The notes under the pieces were generated by a model, which did no database searches, had not been told where the DNA came from, and worked only from the letters and a program-made list of their open reading frames with translations. Below are positions 21,918-34,570 of a stretch of 64,000 nt of DNA, one piece after another (within the stretch, counting starts at the first letter, position 1; the number at the start of each line of letters is the position of its first letter). Source of the DNA: Termitomyces sp. T153. Lineage: Eukaryota; Basidiomycota; Agaricomycetes; Agaricales; Lyophyllaceae. Location: contig JACKQL020000007.1 of the NCBI GenBank assembly GCA_018296165.2, forward strand, positions 1,364,001 to 1,428,000, read 5' to 3'. Made by a program: the position numbers and the translations under genes.

Positions 21918-24900
21918 ATGAGCGCAGAGGACTCAGCTTACTCTGGGTCCAGGTCCTATAAACCCTCTACAGGTCAGTCATGTTCTTAGACTATGGGTTA
22001 CTTCAAGTACCTTTTACTCATTGTTCTGTTTAAAGCTCGCTCTACACGCGTCGACCACACTGGTAAACATGCAGAGCATTCCAGACGTGACTCCAAGCCG
22101 TCTGAGTGCTCTGAACGAGACACCGATCATTACTTGCAGTACTACCAATCACCAATAGCCGATGGACGAACCAACGAAACTGATGATCGGGAATCGTCCT
22201 CGACTCGTATACCCAGAAAGGTTTCTGGAGCCTCAACATCATCCTCAGACTATTCTGATGATTGCACTGAGTTCTCTACCACGGCCCCGCTCTCCATAGC
22301 AAAGGCTACTACTCGACGCTCCAAGGTACCCTCAGATGGTGGCGCTGACCGCCGTCGACTCGCAATAGTTCAAATGGATCCACTAGAGGACTTACCGCCA
22401 AAAAAATACAAGAAGGATGATTCATCTCGAAGCACTTCTATCCGTTCACGACGTGGGGTGACATCCGATCTTACAGGAATTGCGCTGGTCGCTCCACCTG
22501 ACGCGGCACCCTCATCTTACACTCATTTAACACCTCCTACCACTGCACCTACCACCGCAGACGTCACAGTACAGAATACCATTCGTGAGAAGAAGCAACA
22601 TAAGGTCGCAACTGATGTAAGGAATGTAATAACAAGCACAGACCCAGAACCCGGTGACCAGAGAGGGCCAGCGACTTCAAAAGAATCACGCGGTCAACCT
22701 CGGATTGATATTGACCACAGGTCACTGACTCCACCTGGTGACCACCAATATACGCCCTCACGATCACCATCTCTAGGTGGGGTCTCGGATGCATCAAACC
22801 AAACACACAAATTGCTCTCTCCTGCTCAGGAAAGACCTGGGATGATACGTGGAGACACGCAAAACTCACTTGTCACTACGCCTGAAATAGGGGAGAAAAA
22901 GGATGTTGGTGCCCGGGTTGCTGCGCCTGTTATTATCGATCTCGAGTCTGCGAGGCCTATTACAAGGAAGGAAACTTTAAGTCAAAACGACGTCGTTGTA
23001 CCGCCGGTGTCTGCTGTGTCTCCCAGCTCTCAAGACAAGCCAGTCTATCTCCACTACGAACCTGGTAAGCCGATTTGTGACATTAATCGCTGTTTTGATC
23101 TCACCTGTCATAATGTTACTCTGAAAGGTGTGCATTCGACTGCAGGCCCTCTCCCATCTCTGCCGCCTCCCCGAGCCATGTTCAATATCGACGTCAAGTC
23201 ACCTGCCCCTCCTCGTCCACCCCGCCATAACTCACCTGTTCCGTCAAGCACGAGAGGTAACATTGAGGCTGTCAAAACAGCCTTACAATTACCACCTTCT
23301 GTGACGGTTGTGCTCGCTTCACGAACTCCAAAGCCGAATACCGGGGAACTCCTCGAGTTCCCAGAAGGTAAAGCGGCGTCCCCAGACTTACAACCAGAAG
23401 TAGAAATAACGTACGTGTTGTCTCCTGTTCACCGTGCATTACAACCTTTTTTGACATGTCCAATCTTCCAGATCAACAAATCTTCCGGAGTTACGCCAGG
23501 TCAGATCAGTATACCGACGTGAAGGTGCCCTTTCACCTTCAACTTTGACGACAACAGCTGTCTCGGATAAAATCGTATCTCGAACGTCGATGACCTCCGA
23601 AGACGGCCGTCCACATGGCGACGTCAAAGTCCTTAATGAACCAAAGTTCTCGAACGATCATACATCGGACGACGACACAGTTCCTCCACTTACCGTGATA
23701 AAGTCAATGCAACTCATCGAAGAACAAGCTCAGGAGGAACAGCATGTATCGACTGACATGATGTCATCTTCAACTCCAAGACGACACGTATCTGATGATC
23801 TGTCAGCACGTCGTTCGCAATCACCCTCGAATCAAGGTCGTAGTGGGGAGACACCTAGTCCCCCACCTAAAAGCTTCCGGAATAGTTTGACGACCAACCT
23901 CAAACGGCTGTCCTCTTCCCTTCCTCGTACATCATCCTTATCTTCCAAGTCCCGTCGATCTAGTGACACATACTACTCATCAAGAACGCCGTCTCCGCCA
24001 ATGCAATCCATTCCTCTACCACCACCCCGTCCAAAAATCATATCCTCATCTCCGCCTGCAATGTTCTGTACCGAAATCTCTACAAAGAGGACATCTCTTG
24101 AACGTTGTATGCTCTATGCACAGAAAATTAATGAACTGTACATGTACGACTCGGGTCTTAGCGATTGGACCATTGAGGCTAAACAACGAGGTTCGCTTGA
24201 ATCATATCCCTTTATGCTTTATTAACATAAAAAAACTTCTCAGCAAACAACAATCGACCTACTGTCGCGTTTTCTTCGCATACATTCACACCACAGCCGA
24301 GACACACATCTCGTTCATCTATCATCTCTGAGTTCCCTCGGCGGCCCGATGCGTCTGTGGCTACGGACCTCACTATCAAGTCAGCTGATCTTGTCCCTGC
24401 TGCACCTCCTGTTCTTCCTTACCCCTCCCTTGCAACCAACATGTTCCCAGTACGATCATCCTCGGTGGCTAACACACCACCCGGTTCCATTCGCTCACTC
24501 GCTTCCTCAAGCTCTGGTACTAAATCTAGCGGAGGCTTCTTCGCTTCTCTCGGCAGAAAAAACAGTACATCCTCGTCTAAGAAACCAGGGCTGCCGCAGA
24601 TCGCTACCAACCAACCAGCAAGGATTCTCACTAAACCCTCTCCAGCAAGTGCCACTCGCGTCATCAATATACCCACTAGCCCCGTAGTCCCCGGTGGTCC
24701 CCGTGCAATACCCAATCGCCGTGCAGCACGTTCTCAGACCCTCATGGCCACGACAAATTCGTTCGCTTCCAATGCCTCACCTGTAGAACGTAGTGAGGCA
24801 TTTGGGCGGCGTCCGTCATTGTTTGAGCTTACGTCGAGCCCAGAACCGGCGATCATCGATATTGCTCCAGACCCAGAATTCGTTCGTCAGGTTGACAAGC

Positions 24901-25028
24901 TCGCGCACCTTCTCCCAGGAGCAGATCGAAGTGTCCTTGCGGGATATCTGCGCCGCTCCGGTCAAGATATTTTGGCCATTGGTCAGTATCTGGAGGATGA
25001 AAAGAACGGCACAATCAAATCTCCATAA
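21918..25028 (+). CDS. Large disordered protein with CUE/UBA-like C-terminus
   Basis: Exons 21918-21972, 22036-23410 (with a probable intron 23065-23127), 23472-24190 and 24244-25028 give about 956 residues, or 977 if the 63-base intron is kept. Most of the protein is Ser/Pro/Thr-rich and low in hydrophobics, with short proline runs (LPPPRP). Two parts look folded: ERCMLYAQKINELYMYDSGL near residue 690-720, and the end, VDKLAHLLPGADRSVLAGYL followed by GQDILAIGQYLEDE. The latter resembles a CUE or UBA three-helix domain, which usually binds ubiquitin. I do not recognise the full-length family. The first exon is chosen because it gives an ATG and a phase-1 join after the GTCAGT donor. A scaffold or adaptor role is only a guess. 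Confidence 0.7.
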
Positions 25029-25334
25029 TAATTCTTCACCTCTTGCTTCCGGAAATTTCATTTGGACATTTGATTTTGTTTCTCGACTTTCTTTTTGCTA
25101 CGCTGTCCCATCTCTCTGCATTGACATCCACACAATCTTTGTCCTATTCCTATATAGTATCTTTTGCGTTCGTTGATTGTAAGGAACACTGTCTGGCTCA
25201 TTCTCGACAATGTACATTGATCCGAAAACATAAAAGTGATACGTTTAAGTCCGTTCATCGTCCATTGGGAATAACCGGCCTGAATTTGTTACTATTACGC
25301 CGAGTTGCTGAGTTATTAGGAAATCCTTCTTGAA

Positions 25335-27082
25335 TCAGAGCGTGTCCGTATTAGCAAGGATGACATGCGACGTACCTTGGACATTAGTTACCTGTTGAGG
25401 CGTCGAGGACCAGCCACTATAATGGGCTTGACCGCGGTTAGCACCCTGGTTGGTAATTAGGATGTTTTCAACCTCATTTGCGCTGTCGGAATGGTCAGTT
25501 GTTGAACGGTAAGATCGCTCAGTTGGTGCGGCAAATGGTTGTCGATGTGATCTGTTCCTGATATGGCCGTGTTGGGTTTGCTGCTGACCCCAAGTGGTGT
25601 TTACTGGGGCTTGGGCCGCGAAAGACATGGTCCTATTTACTAGTGGCGTCCTCTGAATCTGATTAACACACAACTCGTGGTGAATCAATGGTTGGAGATA
25701 CGGAGAAAGAGCACAAACACCACTGGCTTCCATTCCACCAACGACAGCGCCCAAGTTGGCATTGCCAGTGATCCCCATCCCAAACGGTCTTGGTGGTTGT
25801 TGCCTCGGTTGATCCTCATGTGTATTGGGGTTGAAACCCGGAAGATTGTCGTTGGGATGAGAGGAAAGCAGCGCTTTGCGTTTGAATTTATCGAGTTGAA
25901 GCTTCGTATACCAACAATCAGGCTAAGATGTCATGTCACGATGGTCAAACATACTTTGAGCTTTTGGTACTCCTTCTCTCGATCTCGGGATGTGTCTTGG
26001 AGCTCATGAATCTTTCTACGTTCCAGTTCGAGGTCTCGCTCGAGCTCTGAAAACGATTCCATCTATGTCACAGCTTCTGAAGACATTTACCAACTCACCA
26101 GCTGCCTTGCCATTCAGAAGGGATATTTCGCCATTAGCTATAACAGCAATAGGATGACTTTTGAGTTAGGCTCGTCCTAAATTAATTCTACCTTCTCTCA
26201 CGACATTTTCTAACTGTTTTTGAAGTTGTGCATTCTTGTCATTCAGATTGCGCACGACAGCCTGCTGGAATGAGCTGCAAGGAGAAGGGTTCCGATCAAC
26301 ATCTAGAAATATGGACAACAGGCTTCACTTCTCTTGGAAAATCTGATACTGCCAGAAAGAGAGAGCGCTAAAAGAAATGCTAGCTAAAGTTGTCATCCAA
26401 AATCACAATTGTACACCTACCGAGAGCAAATTTCCAAGATGGTCGATGGCGTCAAGCCAGATAGAACTGACTTATATGAGTTACAACAATGTTATTTCTG
26501 TCATTATATGTAGTGCCGCTGTATGTAGCAATTCACCCACAGTTTTGTAGTCGTTTGAGGGTTGCAGTGAGCAAACCTGAGGCGAGCTACGATCACTCGA
26601 GAGTTATGTGATGTTTCGAGGCAAACGTACGACAACATCATCCCTATCCAACGTCAGGTAAGCGAGCAAAAGTTAGAAGAGATACACTCACGGTTCTGTT
26701 AGAGAAGTATCACATGCTGGGAAAGGAAAGAATGAGTTTTTGGGTACAAAGAACATTATGGTTTGGGAAGAACACGCCTGGACAAAGACGAGCAGAGTTA
26801 AATAGTTCGCTGGCGCAGCCAACTAACGTATAGTGAGAATGACAGCCACTTGGAATGCCTCTTACGAAATCATACCACAGAATATATGCGAGCCTGGGTA
26901 GCCATTTTTAGCACTTCACCACAACCGAAGAGATGCTAACACACATGTTGTCTAGCTCACGCCGCAGAGTGCAGCACATAAGTTCTTATACAAGCTAGCA
27001 AAAACAAAGAACATACAACCACAGCCTTATCAGTGAGTGGTTGTCGACATGTTAGTCGATTGCATTTCAGGTTGATGTCCAT
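25335..27082 (-). CDS. HEI10: RING-finger crossover protein HEI10/CCNB1IP1
   Basis: Hei10 is a meiotic RING-type ubiquitin/SUMO ligase that loads on the synaptonemal complex and marks crossover sites. Twelve small exons, 27082-27013, 26893-26876, 26822-26778, 26716-26692, 26643-26631, 26576-26541, 26470-26421, 26367-26329, 26274-26192, 26137-26099, 26046-25955 and 25901-25335, give about 358 residues. The C3HC4 RING is MDINLKCNRLTCRQPL, VVVCSHIFCVGC and RLCPACDTSL (Cys7, 12, 24, His26, Cys29, 32, 43, 46). Then come PSNDYKTSVLSGLTPSTILE and ALSFWQYQIFQE, matching the family, a coiled coil to about residue 220, and a Gln/Asn/Ser-rich tail. Intron 3 must use a GC donor at 26777 to keep the CPAC motif; intron 1 uses an unusual GTTCTT donor. 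The gene's very short exons hide it from single-frame scans. Confidence 0.85.
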
Positions 27083-27540
27083 TATCGAAGACTTGATTGG
27101 AAGACGCAGTTAGCGTGTTGTATGAAGTATTTTATTAGTTACTGAGAGAATAGGGTGCGAGGGGGGCCGGGAATGCTGATGGTTCAAGGTGGTTTAAAAA
27201 TAAAGACAAGAGGTGTCGTCGGAGTTTTCTGGACGCGACCATCGTCCTGTGTCACATGACAGTGAAAGTCCATCACGTTTCGCATGGCGAGTAACTTATT
27301 TGTCATACTACAGTTGTTGCTCATATTTGTTGCTCACATTTGAGGTAGGGTTGTAAATTCTGGAAATGCGTGTGATCATCGTACTGCGTACAAAACTGTG
27401 TATCCAGAGGGGACATGCTGAAAATGAAGTCTATGGCGATTGCGTGGTAGATACAGATGGATTGGAAAAGCTAAAATCAGGTATACATACGTAGAAGCAC
27501 CGAGAAAGCAAGCAGACCGCGCAAAAGAAGGAAAGAAAAA
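27083..27540. other. Intergenic region, IP6K 3' flank and HEI10 promoter
   Basis: About 460 bases with both neighbours on the minus strand. A G-rich run (ggggggccggg) occurs near 27161. Nothing else is recognised. Confidence 0.4.
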
Positions 27541-30500
27541 CTAGGTTGAAATCATACCCGGGTCTTCGTCATCGTTAAATGCTTCCACGAAGATCTCTTT
27601 GCCCTCGGTGGGCAATGCTGGGAGATGTCGAGGAGCAATGGAGGGGTTATCACGAGAGGCTTTGAACCGACGCTTACGTTCCTCATTCCAGATTCGCTCC
27701 AGCGATTCTGTGAGGTTCTTCAGCCCAAATAGAAAGCCTCGATCAGGTTGGTCAGGATAGTGCGGGGGGAACCTAGCGTAAAGAAGTCCGGACTCTGGAT
27801 CGACTTCTGCTTGATAGCCATTAGAGCTGGAGAAGACCTCGTGGGAGGCACGATCGTCCAACACATCGAAAGGAAGCCAGTCCCTGCCAGTGGTTGTGTG
27901 GGCAAAGTCGACTATGCGAATATCAACTTCGCCACGTTTTTTGCGTTCGTTAGAGCGTTTAGCGACCGATCCAAGTAGTAGGTCCTCGCTGTGCGATCGG
28001 CGCAGTGTATGCTCATCGATCTTCTTGTCATAAGCATTGGATGAGTGACGCTCTAGTGACTCCCCACGTTTGGTACGGGATGAAGGGTGTTCAAATACCG
28101 ATGTACAGAACGTCTCTTGTACTTCTTGGTCACCATCATAGATAAGAAGGATACTACAGCCATAGAACCGGTAACCCTTCAGTCGATTGATGATACGAGC
28201 CAACGCATAAAGCTTTTGAAGCAGAGCAGGAATGTGGTATACCAGCAAGCGTTGCCCATCAGAGAGAAACGATGCCAGTACAACATCGAAATCCTCTGCC
28301 CGGATTTCTCGGCCCCGATATTTGTCCTGAGTCGTGTATGACTCTGTTACTAGATTCCACACCTTACAGAATATGGTATGATTCACGAAGAGGCTTGAGC
28401 ATAAGACAAATGCTTACCTGCATGCCACAAACCCTAACTCCTAGTGAACGACTTGTTGTCCTATCACATTTCTTTCGTTGGCTCTTCTTTTTTGCAAAAA
28501 TGGCATCCATGCCATATTGTCGTGTGCCCATTTTGAGGTCCATGACACACGGACGTTTCAATCTGCCAGTCAAATCTTCCATCAGGATGAAGTGGTTCTG
28601 ACGCGTAACACCCGGGTCAACTGTGCTACTCTCCTTGAGAGACTGCGCTTCGCGAACCGGTATGTATGGAGAAGATCGGCACGAAGGATGAAGGGAGTCC
28701 AGAGATCGTGACCGACTCCGGCGACGGCTAATAGAAGGCGAAATCTCGACCGAGTCCTCTGGATCAAAGTCCATTTCGAAAATACCCATCATGCTCTTCT
28801 TACTTTCCTGTTCGAGCTCGAGACGTTCCAACTTGTCATGAGCTAGAATCGTTTCGTTGCAGATGCTGCGCACGGGTGTATCACCGTCTGAATGTACTTC
28901 ACGATCTGTGTCCTCCCGGCGTAGTAATTTTCTAGCCCGTCGAACACGGCTCTTCATTGACTTCGCTGTACCATCTCTTTCGCCATCTGCAGTATCCCCC
29001 TCGTCCTCCGTCCTCACAGAGCTAGCGCAACGTCCCCCAGTTCGTCGTCGAAAACGCCGCAAGACGGTATTGAATACGTGGTCCCTTAGTCGTGTGTTGA
29101 CGACCGTCGAACCTGTCCCACCAAACCATGGTGCATGCTGGGCTCTCAGCGGTTGTTCCGAATTGAACGCACGAATTTGAGGTCGAATGAGCAGTTGCCC
29201 ATTTGCTGACCCACAGTTGACACTAAGTCCTTGGTCTGAACTCGGAGGGAACGAACAGCCGACCGGAGAGTTAAGGGGAGTTGGCGCATCAAGCTGGGGT
29301 GCAAAAGTGTAATTTTGAAGCGAGCTAGGCTTTTGCTGAGGGATAGATCCCAGAGTCGGAGTCGAAGCACCAAGATCTGGACTAGAGGCCGTGCCTGAGC
29401 TGAGACAACTGCGATGAAGTTGTCTTCTGGCGACAGCGGTAGACCCCCTCAGGCCAGAATAGGATAACGAGCGATTGCGACTTCCACCTAGCATCCATTC
29501 TGGTATGATGTGTCTATTACGGTCCAGAACAACTTCAGGCATCTCTGTCTCATCAGTATCGCTCCCATTATTTTGCGATGGAGGCCGACGCGTGTGAGAT
29601 GGGATAGGGATACTTGAGGACGTGAGCGTGGCTTTTCTGGGAGTGTGCTTTAAACTCGGGCGCGATGATAAAGAAGATGATCGAGGTGAGTTCAGTGATG
29701 ATCTTCGTGATTCATTGGTCGCTTTCGGAACGCGCCGATAACTGACAAGCATAACACCTAGATAGCGCGGTATGAAATCTAAAAGTGGCGGTGCCTCTCG
29801 TTCTACTGCTTCATAAAAGAGATTTTCTCGCGAAACAAGGGGCTAGGACAAGAAAATAGTGTGCAACACAGTTTAAGTCCGATTCAGAAGAAAAAGAAAA
29901 AATCTAGATTGGCGAACCTTGCATACAGCTTGCCTAGTAAACTTATAGATGGCACTATGTCCGCCAACTTGGTTGCGAAACGGCCGCAGAGGAATATGAG
30001 GTAATTTCTCGTAGAGATCGCCATGGAAATGAAGATCTGACGAATCTCCACGTCCGGGCACATTCGCATGGTATCGGTGACCGAACGACATCTCATCAGG
30101 GTCAGCCAAGTGAGCGAAATCATCGGAAAGGAAGGGAAGTGAAGTGGTAGAGGTGGAAGTTGTAGCCGATGCAGTTTCCCAATTTGACTCATCATCCGTA
30201 GACCATGGTGAGAAGGACAGCGAGCCGTCCGAGGACACAGGAACTTGTGCTGATTTAGAAGATGGAGCTGAAGTCTGAATAGGAGTAACGGATCGCGAGT
30301 GGCGTGCTGTCTGCGCTGCTAATAGTTCAGCTGAGGGTGAACGTGAAATAGAGGATCTGCCGGCTGGTTCTACTGGCGTGAGATAGAACGACGACGACAA
30401 AGGCCGGCTCGAGGGTGAACGTGACGGAGAAGGGGATGGCGGATATGCACGCGAACGAGGGCGGACAAAGGGTGACGGTGGGTCATGAAAGTTAGTATTG

Positions 30501-31411
30501 ACGTTCAAAGACAGATCAGGCAAGACGGTTTCATCAGCATTTCGCTCACGTCGTCTTCCTCTTCCAGCCTCCTGTCTCATCCCAGCTTCCTTCCTCCACT
30601 GGGACAAGTCGCTGGCACTAGAATCACGCGTGGAAAGCTTTCTCTCCTTTGAACGCATATCGTCTTCTCGCGTGCTATCTCGTGTTCTAACGCGTTCCAA
30701 GGCTGTAGAGCTTCTCTCCCGCCTGACGGCAGCCGCTTCCCGGTCTGGCCAATCCGACCGTTTTACGAACTCGAACTGGGCTTCTGCGACTTGGGCTGGC
30801 TGAGAGGTGCCTCCCTGTCTACGGGAGCCAACTGAACACTCGTTGGCTCGATCGCCGGGTTTTGATTCATCAGAACCAGTGGTTTCCTTGAAGAGTTGTA
30901 ATGAGGCAGCGACTTTGCGCCCTTTGCCTGCTGTCGGAGGGGGCAAAGGGGTATCATCAGGACTGGACATAGTAGAAGAGGAAGAGGAAGACGCGGAGCT
31001 AGATCGACTTTTAAACGACCGAGGATTTTTAGAAGGTGAACTATGGATCATATTTTCAAACGCGAAGGAGTTTGAAGGCAGGGTCAGCGCGCGGTTGGTA
31101 ACCTTGCGAGGAGGACGCTTGCTACTGTGAGAGGATTTTTCAGTGGCATAGCCGTCGGAATCTGTGAGATTCGCGTTGAAACGGGTGCGCGAGACGGATC
31201 GTCCGGAATGAAGATCTTGTTTCGATAATAAAAGCTTGTCAGCGACGTCAGTCGAGTCTGGGCCGAGTGTTGCGAGGCGAGGGGACGAGAGCGCAGTTGC
31301 GGTACCAGAACTTGGAGGAGAGAGGGGGAAGCGAAAGTAGGGAGACTGTTTGAATTTCCTCATCTCTGAAGAAAACTGAGAAGTGTTAGTCTCATGTTGA
31401 TCCTCATACAT
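27541..31411 (-). CDS. KCS1: Inositol hexakisphosphate kinase (Kcs1/IP6K type)
   Basis: Transfers phosphate from ATP to inositol hexakisphosphate to make the pyrophosphate IP7, a signal in phosphate, energy and stress control. Exons 31411-29918, 29842-28418 and 28362-27541 give about 1,246 residues. The long N-terminal half is Ser/Arg/Pro-rich and disordered. The kinase starts with PLVSRENLFYEAVEREAPPL and DFIPRYLGVML. The inositol-kinase signature PCVMDLKMGTRQYG (P-x3-D-x-K-x-G) is intact. VRVCGMQVWN crosses the second intron. The C-terminal IRIVDFAHTT carries the Mg-binding aspartate. The start is taken at MYEDQHETN; an upstream extension to 31555 would add a Leu/Phe-rich run that looks like translated pyrimidine-rich leader. 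The family call is secure and the symbol is by analogy with yeast. Confidence 0.9.
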
Positions 31412-32722
31412 TTGTCTGGAGATAAACGGAGCGCCCAGTCGGTCTATAGTGGGTTGCTGAGTCAGACAAACGAGAAAAAGAAAAAAAAGCGGAGATGGCG
31501 TACATGACGACTGGGTGGTATATAACAAAAACAAGATTAGGCGGCGACCAGACAAAGACTTTTAAATACGACGATGGGCCGACAAAACTGGCAATGGTCG
31601 GCCGTTTTCGAGAGCGGGGTGATATCACAAGAGGACACCACGTGCACGACCGGAGCACTCCGTTTTTTATAATAACAAGGCAAACGTTCAACAACATTCC
31701 TCTGTATTCCCGATATATTTTCGTTCGCACTATCGTTCTGTCCCGACGCACGTTGGCACAGGTTGACACCTTTCCGCGGTTATTAGTAGTCTCGTCATGA
31801 ATCTCGTTATGCCCGACGCTTATCTATCACGCAATGTTCATCACCCCCGAACATGGGAGCTCTCCGGATTATCTCACCAATAGCCTTAATAACGATCATT
31901 CGACCTCACATGGCGTCTCGAAAATGGCTATTTCTCGAAGATGGCTATTATTGTCAACATCCGTGTTCCAGGGTTATCTTCCTCTCGTTTCATATCGATA
32001 ATCTCTCGTCGACCCCCTTCCATATCAAGCACATCTATCCAGATTTACATGCTTCATCTTCATTTACTTCTAAAGGACTGCTTTCTGAAAAGCCGCGACA
32101 TACAGATATCAACATGGCCGCCCGAGTATCCTTATTTCCACGTTAATTCCAGTCCCCATAGACCTCTGTCAAAAAGACTTCATTGCACTCGAGTATAACC
32201 TTACAACACAAGCACATAAATTACCTCGAATGATAACTTTGTCATGTGTCATCGTCTGACAGGAGTGTGTCATTTTTATCGTCTCCAAGGTACACACGAT
32301 CCCGCACACAAGCGACAATATGAAGTTGAAAGGTAGGGAAACACTTGCCCATTTATAGTCAATTCTATCCTTTCTTTGCTAGGTCTATGGCACCTTACAG
32401 ATGCGGCCATATTTGTTATTTAGCGTGGTCTAAGGTATCATACACAGTAACATAGTAATACACAGCATGAATCCTTATCAAGTCGATGCCTGTTTTGTGT
32501 ATGAATAGTCACTCTTATCTCGGTCTTCAATAACACCATGAAAAGATAAGATATCCAGACTTGGTCAGTGCGTGAGAGACAACTGTGGGAGTTTTGTGAG
32601 CTTATAAAAATATAGGATTACTTTCTCTTGCGGAATCCCTTTTTTCTGCTTCCCATATACCATGTAGGTATCCATTTTTCCCAAGGAATCTGCCTTTTAA
32701 TCTGAATTTAAGAGATTTGACA
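31412..32722. promoter_or_regulatory. Divergent intergenic region, IP6K / unknown gene
   Basis: 1.3 kb between divergent starts, A+T-rich toward the right (about 32180-32700), with a possible TATA-like gcttataaaaat near 32600. Short open frames of up to 121 codons lack motifs. No RNA gene or repeat was recognised. Confidence 0.4.
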
Positions 32723-34187
32723 ATGGATATCATGGTCTTTACACCTTCAATGGACAATCCATTAAATCGGGAAATGTTTCAGCCATGTTCAAGCAGGCCC
32801 TCACGTTCTGCTGGTACTGCAGTATATTGTGATGAACAGATATCACAATTGTTGTCATCAACCAAAGTATCTGGCTCACCATGTATTGATACTGGTCAAC
32901 ATCCTCTTAAGAGGACTGAGGTGAAGAAATGACTTTGATCATTTATATCAAGCTCATCAAACTTCCATTCATCTCCAGGGAGCTCTCGAACATAGGCATG
33001 ATGTATCTGTGGAGAGAACTGGAAATAGTCCCACAGTGTTTCCAGCAGAGGTACCTCACAGTTACTCTGTCGAGCCCATATTGCAAGTCTCACAAGATAC
33101 CTTCTTACACCCTTTGGGAGGATCTCCCACATCACTTCCCCCTATGACCTTTACTCTTCAAAAAGAGATTGCACATTCATGCACAGTCCATCGATCTGTG
33201 TCGTGGAATGACATCACAAAAATGAATCTCTTCAAGAGATTTCCATATACCCACTCACCAGAATCAAATCCCTCAGGTCGGTCAGCAGATCAACATTGTT
33301 CCCATGTCCAGACTACTTCTGCATCTGTATGTGGACCATCACAAGTCCACGAAAATCGACCACGACCATTGCCAAGACCAGGACCAAAAGCCGCAGCGAA
33401 AGAGTCTGTAGATGGAAAGTGCAAAGAAAATACTCCAAGAGGCCAAATATCCTCCCCTTCCACCAATAGCATAATTCATTCACTTGCCAATTCAACTCTT
33501 GATCCGGCTTCGTCTCGTTGTAACTCAGAACTTATGATCATAGCAAATGACAGCCAGGCAGACACTTCGCAAGGTAGCCGGGGTGGTCGAAATCCGGGAA
33601 TGCTTAGCAATTCAGGAGCTCCAAAGATAAAACGGAAGCGGTCAGCGGATGATACAGAGGATGACATGTTGGAATCTGGCATATCGAGATTGAAAAGATA
33701 CATCAATGGCGGTGGTACTGGCAGCTCCATTCCTCCTTTGCATCTACGCAGGGGCGAGATCAGATCTAGTTCTGCAAGAATGTTGCCCACTCTGACTCAC
33801 ACCAATGACGACCAAAAATTGGGGTTAAGTGCCTCGGGCTCGTCAAAACCTGGTCATGAAATGCATGAGAGGTTTATAGAGTCACCGCGCATGCTTCCGC
33901 CAAATCCACGTCCTCCACCATCAAAGGTTCAGGTGATCAACTGGACCAACGAGCTCAGGACCATAGAGTACCTCATCTCGCAAGGGAAAACGGACGGAAG
34001 AGATGAGGAAAGGCTCAACAAGGTGCTGTTGACGATCGAGAGGGCGAATTTGACGAGGAAACTACTGCAGGAGTCGGCGCTTGATGATGCTGTGAAGAGA
34101 ATTATTGAGGTTACAGGTTGCAAACAGAGAGTTTTGGAAAGATTAGAGAATATTTTGCAATTCTGGGCTGAATCAAAGCTTCTCTAG
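32723..34187 (+). CDS. Unknown Ser/Pro-rich protein with helical C-terminus
   Basis: Two exons, 32723-32920 and 32979-34187, give about 468 residues; the GTGAAG...CTCCAG intron keeps frame. Residues 1-350 are Ser/Pro/Asn-rich with a basic KIKRKRSADD patch that could be a nuclear signal. The last 90 residues (VINWTNELRTIEYLISQGKT, then NKVLLTIERANLTRKLLQES and VLERLENILQFWAESKLL) are predicted helical and resemble armadillo-like helix pairs such as those of TFIIS N-terminal/LEDGF-type domains. That likeness is weak. I do not recognise the family. The convergent neighbour at 34571 is the FHA-forkhead gene. Confidence 0.65.
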
Positions 34188-34570
34188 GTCATGATAAGGA
34201 AAGAATAAGGTAAGTAGGAAGCATTCCGGAGACAAGGAAGAGGTGAGACAGGGGTATATATTTTGACAGAACCACACAGTTTGCACGGCTTCATCACCAT
34301 TCGGAGGCCGCGCCTGCCGAATTAGTCACGTTTCTTTATCTGTAACATTTTTATATGGATACAAAATTCGAAATAACATTGGCTGACAAAAAATTCAGAA
34401 ATCGCGAGAAGGCAGGTTGTCCGACAAGCTATTCATGGATAATCAAAATTAACGAAGTCATATTACGAATCATTACAAGTCGTGCAAGTGAACCTCCACG
34501 TGTAGGTAGAGACAGAGTAGAAAATCCGGAGACGAGGGAGAAGGAGGGAGAAGGAGAGTAGACGTGCCAA
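34188..34570. other. Intergenic region between convergent genes
   Basis: 383 bases with the 3' flanks of the unknown gene (+) and the FHA-forkhead gene (-). An A/T-rich run and gagacgaggga repeats occur near 34530. No gene is seen. Confidence 0.4.

Noticed and set aside
31412..31555. Longer N-terminus for the IP6K gene with a Leu/Phe-rich start resembling a signal peptide
   Set aside because: The hydrophobic run comes from a pyrimidine-rich leader; the family is cytosolic or nuclear, and the ATG at 31411 is adequate.
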